Shown: positions 54,746 to 63,986, counted from the first letter of the stretch. The stretch is DNA of 64,000 nt from JBKECP01 sp047974765 (GCA_047974765.1 JBKECP010000044.1:1-64000); one strand, 5' to 3'. The notes: a model not told the origin generated them from the letters alone. Numbers and translations are program-made.

Positions 54746-54760
54746 GGGGGCAGTGCCCCC
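54746..54760 (-). terminator. Hairpin with T-rich tail between receptor and ligase genes
   Basis: On the minus strand GGGGGC-ACT-GCCCCC is followed by TTTGATTTTT. It fits an intrinsic terminator for the upstream TonB receptor, or an attenuator before the ligase start 22 bases later. Confidence 0.55.
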
Positions 54761-54770
54761 CTGTCATACT

Positions 54771-54830
54771 ATTAACCTGGCAACCAAACAGATGAATCCT
54801 TCGCTATTCGATGGGCGCACGCTGACCGGG
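54771..54830 (+). repeat. Long palindromic repeat, copy D (degenerate)
   Basis: It starts ATTAACCTGGC and keeps CAACCAAACAG, AGATGAATCC and TCGCTATT from copies A and B. The second hairpin is replaced. It is followed by a perfect GGTGCAT-CC-ATGCACC palindrome (54841-54856) and then a short repeat copy. Confidence 0.6.
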
Positions 54831-54860
54831 AGCCAGCGGCGGTGCATCCATGCACCGTGA

Positions 54861-54892
54861 ATTAACCCGGCTAAATGCTTGCCGGTCAATAG
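54861..54892 (+). repeat. Short palindromic repeat, copy 3
   Basis: ATTAACCCGGC and GCCGGTCAATAG are inverted around TAAATGCTT. It lies directly at the 3' end of the TonB receptor gene, next to the degenerate long copy. Confidence 0.6.
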
Positions 54893-54894
54893 CA

Positions 54895-57126
54895 TCAAAG
54901 GCTGTAGTTCACTGTAAAGACAAACGTGCGCGGCTCACCGTAATAGCCGGTAACCGTATCTTCACCGCCCAGGCCCGCCGCCACGACATTGCCCTGCGCA
55001 TCACGGGTGGCAGCAAAGTTATAACCCGCCAGACGATACTCCTCATCACCCAGATTTTTACCATGCAGTGCCAGGGTCCAGCGCTCATCGGACGAACGCA
55101 TCACAACAGATGCGTTGTAGAGGGTATAACTGTTTTCATCCAGTGCTGAAGGCAATTCAAAGATATGCACATCATCACGATAGGCGGCACTGGCCAGCAA
55201 AAAGGTTGACCAACCAGCAATATCAAAGCGGTATTCAAAACCAATATTGTAAACATATTCAGGGGTATTGGAGACCACCCACATGTCAGATACATCCACC
55301 GTTGCCTGCGCATTGGGGTCGTACCAGTTGAGTTCGGTGAATTCAGCATCAATATAACCAAAGGTTGCATTGATGCTGAGCGATTCATTCAACATGGCCA
55401 CCGCCTCCAACTCAAAACCCTTCATTTCCGAAGAGCCGGCATTAAGTACCTGAGAGGCAAAGTCCCTGTCACCAACTGCCCGCTGTACAGTCACCTGCAT
55501 GTCGGTATAGTCGTTAAAGAAAGTGGCCGCATTCAGACGCAGGCGCTGATTCCAGAGAGTGGATTTAATACCGATTTCATAAGCATCAACCGTTTCCGGA
55601 TCAAAGGGCTCATCGCCATCGGGATTCACCAAAATATTGGCGCGCATGTCATAACCACCACTTTTAAAACCGGAAGTATAAGAAGCGTAAACCATCACAC
55701 GATCGTTAATGGCATACTGCGCACCAATATGGGGGGTAAATTCATCCCAGCTGTCGTCGTCATTAAAATCTGACTGCACCTGATAGAGCAGACCACCGCC
55801 ACTGTCGGGATAACGTATACCCTGATAAACGTTACGATAAACACTGGCTTCTTTTTTATCCCGGGTATAGCGGCCACCCAGGCTGATACTCAGTGCTTCA
55901 GTCAGATCGTAGCTACCCTGAAAATAAGCTGAATAGCTGTCAGTATCAACACAGCCACCGTTTTCGACCGTCGTGTTATAGACACCCAGAACAAGATCAA
56001 ATACGCCACAGGCACTACCCTGGTAGTAGTACAAACCGCCAACAGCATTGAAGCGATCACCACTGTAGTTAAGCTGAAACTCCTGGGTAGCCTGGTCGTC
56101 ATCATAAGTGGCTGGTACGTCGACACTGGCAATGGCCGTAGAATCAAAGTCGATCGGTGTTTCAGTATTGCCTTCGCGGTAGGCAGTAATGGATTTTAGC
56201 TGCCACTGTTCATTGATATCCCAGGCGACATGTAAAGCAACACCTTCTGTCTCCACCCGATTATGGGTGCTTAAGCTGGTGTCGCTATCGTAAACACTGC
56301 CGTGGGGTTGCTGACCACTCAATAAACTCGGTGTCAGGCGATAGCCACCTTTGGCGTTGGATTCGTCGCGGGTTTTATCAGCGGATAACACCACGCTCAG
56401 ATCATCACCGGGCCGCCATTCCAGTTTTATATGGCCGGTCGTAACATCCTTGTCGTAGTTGTCTGCACCGGTATTGCGAAACTCGCCAAAACCATCGCGG
56501 ACAAGTACAGCCGCACCACCGCTAATAAACAGCTTGTCTTCAATCAGCGGCATTGATCCAGCCACTTTAAAATCTCGACGACTGTAGTTACCAAGGGAGC
56601 CTTCAAGTTCCAGCGTCGGCTCATTGGATGCCCGTCGTGTCGTATATTTAAGCGCACCGCCAATAGTGTTTTTGCCATAAAGCGTACCCTGGGGGCCGCG
56701 CAGCACTTCGATATTTTCAACATCCAGTACATCTAACACCGCCCCCTGAGGGCGTGCGATATAAACATCGTCAATATAAATACCAACACCGGGTTCAAAA
56801 CCCCATAAAGGATCCTGCTGGCCGATACCACGGATATACGCCGTCAATGTACTGTTAGTACCCCGGCTGACCTGTAAAGTAGTATTTGGCAGGCTGTACT
56901 GCAGGTCAGTAACGTCATCAATCCCTTTAATGCTTAACTCATCTGCCGAAAAAGCACTGACAGCAATCGGTACATCCTGCAGATTTTCTGTACGTTTGCG
57001 CGCAGTCACCACCACCTCCTCCAGCATCAGCGCAGCAGCTTCCTGAGCAATAACAGGCGTGGCGGGCAGCAGTGATGTAAAAGAAGCAGCGAAAGCGAGC
57101 GGCGCCTTGATGGGCTTTCTGATCAT
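54895..57126 (-). CDS. TonB-dependent receptor
   Basis: A 743-residue outer-membrane receptor. It has a signal peptide ending VIAQ and a TonB box region (LEEVVVTARKRTENLQDVPIAVSAF) typical of large receptor families in marine proteobacteria. The plug contains RGIGQQDPLWGFEPGVGIYIDDVY and VLRGPQGTLYGKNTIGGA, and the barrel ends with TFVFTVNYSL. Ligand is unknown. A palindromic operator lies at 57205-57222, 79 bases before the start. It matches the one in front of the symporter and TetR genes. Confidence 0.93.
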   Translation of the reverse strand: MIRKPIKAPLAFAASFTSLLPATPVIAQEAAALMLEEVVVTARKRTENLQDVPIAVSAFSADELSIKGIDDVTDLQYSLPNTTLQVSRGTNSTLTAYIRGIGQQDPLWGFEPGVGIYIDDVYIARPQGAVLDVLDVENIEVLRGPQGTLYGKNTIGGALKYTTRRASNEPTLELEGSLGNYSRRDFKVAGSMPLIEDKLFISGGAAVLVRDGFGEFRNTGADNYDKDVTTGHIKLEWRPGDDLSVVLSADKTRDESNAKGGYRLTPSLLSGQQPHGSVYDSDTSLSTHNRVETEGVALHVAWDINEQWQLKSITAYREGNTETPIDFDSTAIASVDVPATYDDDQATQEFQLNYSGDRFNAVGGLYYYQGSACGVFDLVLGVYNTTVENGGCVDTDSYSAYFQGSYDLTEALSISLGGRYTRDKKEASVYRNVYQGIRYPDSGGGLLYQVQSDFNDDDSWDEFTPHIGAQYAINDRVMVYASYTSGFKSGGYDMRANILVNPDGDEPFDPETVDAYEIGIKSTLWNQRLRLNAATFFNDYTDMQVTVQRAVGDRDFASQVLNAGSSEMKGFELEAVAMLNESLSINATFGYIDAEFTELNWYDPNAQATVDVSDMWVVSNTPEYVYNIGFEYRFDIAGWSTFLLASAAYRDDVHIFELPSALDENSYTLYNASVVMRSSDERWTLALHGKNLGDEEYRLAGYNFAATRDAQGNVVAAGLGGEDTVTGYYGEPRTFVFTVNYSL

Positions 57127-57204
57127 AGTGACACCTTTAATTAACGTTATTGTGGTTTATCATTCACTTTTATTGAGCCAGCAACCATTGCTTGCGACCC
57201 AATT

Positions 57205-57222
57205 ATTCAACAACCGTTGAAT
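57205..57222. promoter_or_regulatory. TetR operator candidate upstream of TonB receptor
   Basis: ATTCAAC-AACC-GTTGAAT is a perfect 7-base inverted repeat. It repeats the central motif of the palindrome at 58784-58807 (TTCAAC-AATC-GTTGAA) with one change in the spacer. Confidence 0.72.
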
Positions 57223-57255
57223 TTTTATGGAAGCTAGAAAAAGGCCTCCTTTTTG

Positions 57256-58722
57256 TCAAGTATTTACTTGAGAACTGCACACCACCTCTGAAATTTTCTT
57301 TGCTGAGGCAGGTGTCAGCAGTAAGCCAAAACTACCGAACAGGGCAGCGACAAAAATACCGTAAGTGGCAGATATTGCCGGGTTCAGCACCCAGCCAGAT
57401 ATATTCAGCAGCAGGTGTATTAGCAAGCCTGTTAAGGCAGTACCGGCAACGACCCACAATGGAAGATGACGTCGTATCAACACACCCAAAAGCAAAGGCA
57501 CAGCCGAAGCTGCCGCCAGACCGTAGACGCCCTTCTGGGCAAATAGTCCAATCACAGGTGGCGGGTTCCAGGCCAGAGCAACCCCAATGAGCCCCACGGC
57601 GACCAATACCCAGCGAGACATGACCAGACCATTGCCATAGCTTCCCGCCAGCGGACGCACAATATCGCTGACCACCATTGCTGACAGTGATACCAAAATA
57701 CCATCCAGAGTGCTCATACCCGCTGCCAGCAAAGTGATAAAAATCAGTACCAGCATGTATTCACCGGCAGGAGAATCACCAAACTGATGCAGCAGATACT
57801 GTGTCACTACCGCGTCCTGAGCGGCGACTTCCAGACCACTGATACGGGCATAAAAACCAAGCATCAGCATTAGGGCAAAAACAGTTCCAACTACGACGGT
57901 AGTGCCGATAAATTTTCCAATATCCCGCTCACTGCGCAAATAAAGCACCTTGGTCAATATATGGGGCTGCAACATCAAGGCGAAGGTAACAACAAAACCA
58001 CTGACAAATACTGAAAAAAAACTGAAATACAAATCACTGGAAGAATTAAAGGGGGCAGCATAATCAGCGCTGACACGACCCAACGCTGTGAAAAAACCGC
58101 CGTCAAAATACTGCCATCCGTCGACAAACAGATACAGGGTAATCGCCAGCATCATCAGCCCCTGCAAAGTATTGGTATAAGCATGGGCATAGGTGCCACC
58201 CATCAGCACATAGGAAAAAACAAACACCAGCACCAGCACCAATGCGGTTTTCTGATCAACCGGGAACAGACCCGTCACCAGCAGGCTGCAACCAACCAAT
58301 ATCAATACAACAAAGGTGATCGACAGCAGATTAATAAAGGCGAAAAAAAGACTGAGGCCGCGACTGTTGAAACGGTAGTAAATCCATTGAGGAATGGTCA
58401 GCGCACCATGTTGCTCACCCAGGCGCAAAAAACCTTTGGTCAACACAATAAAGGCCATCAGAATACCCAGTGAACCAGCCACACCGTAATGTAAATAGGC
58501 AGACAATCCATGAACATAGACAAAGCCCGGATTGATAACAAAAGTTGCCGTTGAGGCTATCGAAGCAGCCAGAGTGATACCGACTAGATAGGGATTCATA
58601 TCCTTATTGCCGATGGAAAAACCTTTGATATCACGAGTCCGTCGCATACCGACCCACGACAGATAAAATACCAGCACCACATAGATTGCTGTCAGACAAT
58701 ACTTGAAAAGCTCCGGACTCAT
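57256..58722 (-). CDS. Sodium:solute symporter family protein
   Basis: A 488-residue membrane protein with about thirteen helices. The N-terminal SIGNKDMNPYLVGITLAASIASTATFVINPGFVY and GALTIPQWIYYRFNSRG, and VLIFITLLAAGMSTLDGILVSLSAMVVSDIVRP (sodium-site helix 8), are characteristic of SSS transporters. Its substrate, perhaps a carboxylic acid, is not known. ATG 58722 follows GGGAG. It is divergent from the TetR gene with a shared operator, and next to a TonB receptor. Confidence 0.92.
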   Translation of the reverse strand: MSPELFKYCLTAIYVVLVFYLSWVGMRRTRDIKGFSIGNKDMNPYLVGITLAASIASTATFVINPGFVYVHGLSAYLHYGVAGSLGILMAFIVLTKGFLRLGEQHGALTIPQWIYYRFNSRGLSLFFAFINLLSITFVVLILVGCSLLVTGLFPVDQKTALVLVLVFVFSYVLMGGTYAHAYTNTLQGLMMLAITLYLFVDGWQYFDGGFFTALGRVSADYAAPFNSSSDLYFSFFSVFVSGFVVTFALMLQPHILTKVLYLRSERDIGKFIGTTVVVGTVFALMLMLGFYARISGLEVAAQDAVVTQYLLHQFGDSPAGEYMLVLIFITLLAAGMSTLDGILVSLSAMVVSDIVRPLAGSYGNGLVMSRWVLVAVGLIGVALAWNPPPVIGLFAQKGVYGLAAASAVPLLLGVLIRRHLPLWVVAGTALTGLLIHLLLNISGWVLNPAISATYGIFVAALFGSFGLLLTPASAKKISEVVCSSQVNT

Positions 58723-58783
58723 TGCGCTCCCGCCCATTATTGTTATCGAGTTCGATCAGGTTGATTTTGTACTAGTCCATATT

Positions 58784-58807
58784 AAATTTCAACAATCGTT
58801 GAAATTT
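58784..58807. promoter_or_regulatory. TetR operator candidate between symporter and tetR
   Basis: AAATTTCAAC-AATC-GTTGAAATTT is a perfect 10-base inverted repeat with a 4-base centre in the 119-base divergent gap. The form resembles PsrA-type boxes (arms around N4) but with CAAC/GTTG arms. It probably represses both the symporter and the regulator itself. Confidence 0.78.
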
Positions 58808-58841
58808 TTTTATGCTATGGTTCCGCCGGGAGTGGAACTAT

Positions 58842-59492
58842 ATGATGGCACGTCAAAACAAAAGCGCTCGACGGGACAGAATTCTCGACTCGGCTGAAGA
58901 ACTCTTTGCACTGCATGGCTATGACGGAGTCACTCTGCGACAGATTGCAGCCCGCGCAGGTGTTGATGTTGCTCTGGCAAGCTATTATTTTGGTAAAAAA
59001 CTCGACCTTTTTAACGCTGTCTTTGAGCGCCGCGCCGCTCACCTGAACGCATCACGGAGGGAGGCTTTGTATGCCTGTCAGCAGACGATGGGAGATGAGG
59101 GGCCGAGCGTGGAACAGATTATCGAGGCTTTTCTTCGGCCCCTGGAGCTGGCTCAGGAAACAGGCGATATCGGTTGGCGTCACTACCTGGCACTGATCGC
59201 CTACATCAATAACTCCCCCTACTGGGGGCCGCGGATGATGACCAAACTCTTCGATGAACTGGTACTGGAATTCATCAACGCTCTACGCAAAGCACTACCG
59301 GGTGCCCGTGATGAGGACATTTACTGGTGCTACCACAACTTGTCCGGCGCCCTCACACTGACACTGGCTCAGACCGGGCGTATTGACAAACTATCGGCCA
59401 ATCTTTGTCGATCAGAAGATTTTGAGGCCGCCTACGACCACATGATTCCTTTTGTGGCCGCAGGTTTTCGGCAGGTATGTCAATCCCACTGA
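58842..59492 (+). CDS. TetR-family transcriptional regulator
   Basis: A 216-residue regulator. The HTH is in ILDSAEELFALHGYDGVTLRQIAARAGVDVALASYYFGKKLDLFNAVF. The C-terminal part (AYINNSPYWGPRMMTKLFDELVLEFINALRKALP) resembles PsrA-like ligand domains that sense acyl compounds; this is moderately sure. GGAG nine bases upstream supports ATG 58842. It probably controls the symporter and TonB receptor through the two palindromes. Confidence 0.92.
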   Translation: MMARQNKSARRDRILDSAEELFALHGYDGVTLRQIAARAGVDVALASYYFGKKLDLFNAVFERRAAHLNASRREALYACQQTMGDEGPSVEQIIEAFLRPLELAQETGDIGWRHYLALIAYINNSPYWGPRMMTKLFDELVLEFINALRKALPGARDEDIYWCYHNLSGALTLTLAQTGRIDKLSANLCRSEDFEAAYDHMIPFVAAGFRQVCQSH

Positions 59493-59552
59493 TCAGATTT
59501 CTCAGTTTCCAGCCCGGCGCACCCTGGTGTCATATTATGCACAACGGCGCGA

Positions 59553-61121
59553 TCAAGGCGTATTGTGATCGGCCCCGGCGTCAATAAATGCTGCCAAATC
59601 AGCCTTGAAACGCTTCATTGAGGCCGGGTGAACGTACATCATGTGGCCGGCTTCGTAGTAATCAACCGTAATATTTTTGCGCAGACGCTCAGGAATTCGC
59701 AGCTGACTCAGAAAGTAATTCGTTGCGCCATAGGGCGTAGCCAGATCGTAATAACCCTGCTGTACCAATAAACGCATATTGGGGTTTTGCACCATGGCAT
59801 GAGCCAGATCCACCGCTGTATTGGCATACGGTACTTTGTTGTACTGTGTCTGCCCCGGCTGGGCATGTCGATTGTCCCAATGACGCCACAGGCCACCCGA
59901 AGTCACATAGCGTTGATCCGTTTTTACCCCCAGCACTTCGCGGTAATAATCATTAAATGTGGCAACAAAAGCCGGCCCCACTGCGGGAAAGAAGGGATCA
60001 TATGTCATCTGCTCAGCAATATGATTCAGACCATCATTGATATAGCGCGCGTCGATACGGCCAGTGGTCTGCCTGCGCTCCCGTAACAGCTCTTTGGCAA
60101 AGCGACCCTCATCAACACGCAGATTGGCACGATCCCAGTAATCAGCACTGATACCGGTAAAACGCTCCATACCCGCGAGCACACGCAGTCGCTCCCGAGC
60201 TGTTGCCGCGCTGCCCTTGAATAGCAGCGGCGCATACTCCTGCACGGCAAACGTTTCTGCCTGCCGCAAAAAAGCCTGCAAATCATCAGGACGCTCATCC
60301 ACAGCATTGTGATACCAGGCCGTGGCGGCATAAGCACTGAAATAATTAACATAGGGCAAATCCATTTCCAGACCGGCATTGCCCGCAGCAAAATCCATAT
60401 AGGGTGAAACCAGAATTACCCCGTTCAAAGTCAGTGAGTGTGCCTTAAGCAGTTGATAGGACACACCTCCACTGCGAATACCACCGTAACTCTCACCCAA
60501 AAGATACTTGGGTGACTGCCAGCGGCCATTATCTGTAACCCAACGGGCAATAAAGTTCGATACTGATTCAATATCCTGATCAACACCCCAGAAATCTTCT
60601 CCCTGCGCCTTGCCGACGGCTTGTGAAAAACCGGTTCCAACCGGATCAATCATCACCAGATCAGCACGATCAAGAATACTGAAACCATTGTTGACCCGCT
60701 TGAACGGACCAACCGAAGCAAAACCCGTATCGTCAACAACTGTACGCTGAGGGCCCAAAATACCCATATGCAGCCACATTGATGCAGAGCCAGGACCACC
60801 GTTATAGGCGAACAATACCGGGCGCTGGCGTATATCAGTACCGTTTTTAATATAACTGGTATAGCCAAACAGGGCGACGGCTTCTCCTTCATCGTTTTTC
60901 ATCAACAGCTGGCCCGCTGTGGCGGTATAGTCGATACGCTGCCCATCAACACTCACCTGAGCCTGGGAAACAAAATGCATCGGTTCAGGAATATCCTGCA
61001 CCTGGATAGCCACAGCATCCGTATCGGGGGCATCCTCTTTAGCAGGATTTTTTGCAGATCCACAGGGGCTGAACAAAAACAGCATCAGAGGTAAAACCAA
61101 CAATCGCAATATGTGAGACAT
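59553..61121 (-). CDS. Secreted S10-family serine carboxypeptidase
   Basis: A 522-residue exported peptidase. It has a signal segment (LRLLVLPLMLFLFSPCGSA; the cysteine does not form a clean lipobox). The S10 fold shows NGGPGSASMW, MIDPVGTGFS, the nucleophile in LLGESYGG, Asp in GYYDLATPYGAT and His in EAGHMMYVH. It trims C-terminal residues from peptides in the periplasm or outside. GGAAGAAG before ATG 61121 sets the start. It may serve the adjacent uptake cluster, but it is not clearly co-regulated. Confidence 0.92.
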   Translation of the reverse strand: MSHILRLLVLPLMLFLFSPCGSAKNPAKEDAPDTDAVAIQVQDIPEPMHFVSQAQVSVDGQRIDYTATAGQLLMKNDEGEAVALFGYTSYIKNGTDIRQRPVLFAYNGGPGSASMWLHMGILGPQRTVVDDTGFASVGPFKRVNNGFSILDRADLVMIDPVGTGFSQAVGKAQGEDFWGVDQDIESVSNFIARWVTDNGRWQSPKYLLGESYGGIRSGGVSYQLLKAHSLTLNGVILVSPYMDFAAGNAGLEMDLPYVNYFSAYAATAWYHNAVDERPDDLQAFLRQAETFAVQEYAPLLFKGSAATARERLRVLAGMERFTGISADYWDRANLRVDEGRFAKELLRERRQTTGRIDARYINDGLNHIAEQMTYDPFFPAVGPAFVATFNDYYREVLGVKTDQRYVTSGGLWRHWDNRHAQPGQTQYNKVPYANTAVDLAHAMVQNPNMRLLVQQGYYDLATPYGATNYFLSQLRIPERLRKNITVDYYEAGHMMYVHPASMKRFKADLAAFIDAGADHNTP

Positions 61122-61196
61122 AGCTTCTTCCGGTTTATTTAAAGAGTGGGTTAAGCTGGGATGCATTAAAACACAAACCCCATGGAGCTTCTTCAC

Positions 61197-62258
61197 ATGT
61201 CATCACTTACCGGGCTGCTGGGCGAATTCTGGCCTGTATTGACAGTGGTCATTTTGACGACCCTATACCTGCTGCTGTCAAACTGGGTGGCACGCCGCGG
61301 TCAGTACGGCACGGCCAGCATCCTCTATCAGTTACTGAACTGGATTATTGTTTCTACCTCGTTGCTGGCAGTTGTTGTATTGCTGCCAATTTCTGATGAA
61401 ACCCAGGGCCAGATTCTGAGTCTGCTCGGTATTGTACTGACCGGCGTGATCGCCCTGTCATCCACAACGTTTGTATCTAATGCTATGGCTGGCGTCATGT
61501 TGCATCTGACCCAGCCCTTCAGACCTGGCGATTATGTACGGGTCAACAATGAATTTGGTCGCGTAACCAAACGCTCTTTGGTACATACCCAGATCCAGAC
61601 AGAATGGCGCGATATTGCCACCTTACCCAATCTGCTGCTGACCAATAATCCCATTACCGTTATGCACCGTGACGGCACGATTATCTCGGCTGAAGTATCC
61701 ATTGGCTATGATGAAACCTATACCCTGATTGAAGAGTTGTTGCTCAAGGCCAGTACAGAAGCCGGACTCGATGAATCTTTCGTACTGGTACAGGATTTAC
61801 TCGATCACGCCGTGCTCTACCGCGTTTGCGGATTTCTACCCGAGATGAAAAACCCGCTCAGTTCACGCTCTAATCTGCGCAAAAAAATGCTGGAGCAGTT
61901 ACATGGCAATGGCATTGAAATTGTCTCGCCTGCCTTTATGAATCAGCGCCGCCTGGAGACGGGGCAATTGATCATTCCTGCCAAGCCGGTCCTGCACACC
62001 GGCAATGGCGAGCGCCCTGACGCCCCCGCCCCCGAAGAGAAAATTTTTGCACAGGCGGAACAGGCTGCCAGCCTGGAAGAAATTCGTCAGGCTCACGAAG
62101 ATGTCAAACAGTCATTACGCGAACAAAAGACACGGCTGCGCTCACTACAAAATGATGAACGAGAGGATGCCAGAGAACATATTCAACGCCTGGAAAGAAA
62201 AGAGGGGCGGCTGGCGGAATTAATACGGCGCCACAATAAGAAAAACAAGCAGGATTGA
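61197..62258 (+). CDS. MscS-family mechanosensitive channel
   Basis: A 353-residue membrane protein. It has three N-terminal hydrophobic helices. The pore-lining region (ALSSTTFVSNAMAGVMLHLTQPFRPGDYVRVN) and the beta domain (KRSLVHTQIQTEWRDIATLPNLLLTNNPI) match MscS. The C-terminal 90 residues are a charged coiled coil. ATG 61197 has GGAGC nine bases upstream; ATG 61182 is in frame five codons earlier. It should release solutes on osmotic downshock. Confidence 0.9.
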   Translation: MSSLTGLLGEFWPVLTVVILTTLYLLLSNWVARRGQYGTASILYQLLNWIIVSTSLLAVVVLLPISDETQGQILSLLGIVLTGVIALSSTTFVSNAMAGVMLHLTQPFRPGDYVRVNNEFGRVTKRSLVHTQIQTEWRDIATLPNLLLTNNPITVMHRDGTIISAEVSIGYDETYTLIEELLLKASTEAGLDESFVLVQDLLDHAVLYRVCGFLPEMKNPLSSRSNLRKKMLEQLHGNGIEIVSPAFMNQRRLETGQLIIPAKPVLHTGNGERPDAPAPEEKIFAQAEQAASLEEIRQAHEDVKQSLREQKTRLRSLQNDEREDAREHIQRLERKEGRLAELIRRHNKKNKQD

Positions 62259-62580
62259 AACCGCCCGAAGATATCTGGATATATTAAATATAGCAGCAGA
62301 AACTATAACCTGACGATCAACTTCATCAACGAGGGCACATCTGCGGGCCGCTATTAACCCGACAATCTATGTAACCGGGTTGATAAGTGATAAAAAGTCA
62401 TTGCATCTATATACAGGGTATGGCTACGATATTGCATATCGAAAATCATTATCTGTGTTTGCTTCAATCGGGATTATACAGTTTGCCACAGGCTAAACTG
62501 CAATCCGTTTCCTGCAGGCTCCGCTCACTTCCGGGAACATTTGCCACAGGCAATGAGCTCAAAATTTTCTGGAGTTTGAT
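62259..62580. other. 322-base gap before the Gfo/Idh/MocA gene
   Basis: There is no gene. It carries a short repeat copy at 62352-62386. The 12-base direct repeat TTTGCCACAGGC occurs twice (about 62482 and 62539), about 57 bases apart and close to the downstream start. These may be binding sites for a regulator of the dehydrogenase. Confidence 0.5.
62352..62386 (-). repeat. Short palindromic repeat, copy 4
   Basis: TTATCAACCCGG and its partner TCGGGTTAATAG are inverted around TTACATAGATTG. It matches the copies at 16866 (same orientation) and 36942. Confidence 0.65.
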
Positions 62581-63609
62581 ATGAATTCGAAAGCCATAAA
62601 TTTTGGTCTGATTGGCGCGGGACGTATTGGCACTTTTCATGCCGAAACTGTAGTTCAACGCCTTCATAATGCCGATCTGGTCGCCATTGCTGACCCGGCA
62701 CCCGGCGCTGCTGAAAAACTGGCACGGACCCTCTCGGTGTCATTTCACACAAACGATGCCTCAGCGCTGATCAATTGCTCCGATGTGGATGCTGTCATCA
62801 TTGCCTCACCTGCGCGCTTCCATACTGACCTGGTTGTACAAGCCTGCGAAGCGGGCAAGGCGGTTTTTGTTGAAAAGCCGATGGCCCTGACTATCGCCGA
62901 TGCCAGGCGTGCCATCAAGGCCGCGCAGGAGGCTGGTTCTGTATTACAGGTCGGCTTCAACCGCCGCTGGGATTTACCATTTACCGAGGCTCGCCAGGCC
63001 ATTGAAGCGGGCAAGATTGGCCAACCCCAGCTTTTGCGCTCACTGACCCGTGATCCGGGACCACTGAGGGTTGACCCCACAAAAGTCCCGCAATGGATAA
63101 TTTTCCATGAAACCCTGATCCATGACTTTGACACGCTCAACTGGCTCAATGCACCGGCAAAACCGGTTGAGGTCTATGCCAGCGCCGACGCACTGATCTT
63201 CCCGGACGCCAGGGCATCAGGCCTGCTGGACACAGCCGTAGTGACGATTAAATATGATAATGGCGCCATTGCTGTTGCCGATGCGAATTACAGTGCTCTT
63301 TACGGCTATGATATCCGCGGCGAGGTCTTTGGCTCTGAAGGTATGGTAACGATGGGTGAAATGAATCGTTCCAGCATGCGGCTTTTTGGTGCAAGCGGCT
63401 TATCCGGCGACACATTACGCAGCGATACTGAACGTTTTCTGCAAGCCTATGTTGCTGAATTTAAAAGTTTTGTCGATGCAATTCGCACTGGCAAAACAGC
63501 CACTCCAAACGGCTCAGACGCCCTGATGGCTCTGAGCATCGCACTGGCTGCCATAGAATCCGTTAAACGCAATACCCCGGTTGCGATCAGCGAGATTCTT
63601 GCAAGCTGA
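62581..63609 (+). CDS. Gfo/Idh/MocA oxidoreductase (inositol 2-dehydrogenase-like)
   Basis: A 342-residue NAD(P)-dependent sugar or polyol dehydrogenase. The Rossmann start is LIGAGRIGTFHAETV. The family EKP motif is VFVEKPMALTIADA, then VGFNRRWDLPF. The catalytic-type HDFD is in FHETLIHDFDTLNWL. It is closest in style to IolG inositol dehydrogenases, but no other iol gene is seen. GGAG six bases before the ATG sets the start. Two TTTGCCACAGGC repeats lie upstream. Confidence 0.87.
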   Translation: MNSKAINFGLIGAGRIGTFHAETVVQRLHNADLVAIADPAPGAAEKLARTLSVSFHTNDASALINCSDVDAVIIASPARFHTDLVVQACEAGKAVFVEKPMALTIADARRAIKAAQEAGSVLQVGFNRRWDLPFTEARQAIEAGKIGQPQLLRSLTRDPGPLRVDPTKVPQWIIFHETLIHDFDTLNWLNAPAKPVEVYASADALIFPDARASGLLDTAVVTIKYDNGAIAVADANYSALYGYDIRGEVFGSEGMVTMGEMNRSSMRLFGASGLSGDTLRSDTERFLQAYVAEFKSFVDAIRTGKTATPNGSDALMALSIALAAIESVKRNTPVAISEILAS

Positions 63610-63701
63610 AGATCTTTAGCCTTTACAACCCGAAGCATAAGCTACATATCATTCAGCGCATCACCCTCGTTGTCAGCGACCAGACAACAAAAGCGGCGCC
63701 G

Positions 63702-63986
63702 CTACATATCTACATCTTCCTGAAATTCCTGTTCAATTTTTTGCTGCAACTCATAGCGGGTACTGCCGCTTTTCCGGGATGCCTCGTGCATGCGCTTTTG
63801 AAAACGATGGCGGCGATAACGTACTACCAGAGCAGGAAAACGTTCAGCCTCAATTTCACCGGCGATCAACGCTTCAATAAAAGCGATATCAATACCCACC
63901 CGATAGGCAATACGACTTGGCCGAATTTTATTGGCATGAAACCTGGCTACAATATGAATCTGCTCTTCACGAGAATAGTGGCACAA
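63702..63986 (-). CDS. Small conserved protein with a possible helix-turn-helix, probably partial
   Basis: It reads SREEQIHIVARFHANKIRPSRIAYRVGIDIAFIEALIAGEIEAERF and then an arginine/histidine-rich segment (VVRYRRHRFQKRMHEASRK). The middle could be a DNA-binding helix-turn-helix (PSRIAYRVGIDIAFIEALIAG). The frame stays open past the window edge (GYSRL before the residues shown), so TTG 63986 is unlikely to be the true start. Function is unknown. Confidence 0.6.
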   Translation of the reverse strand: MCHYSREEQIHIVARFHANKIRPSRIAYRVGIDIAFIEALIAGEIEAERFPALVVRYRRHRFQKRMHEASRKSGSTRYELQQKIEQEFQEDVDM

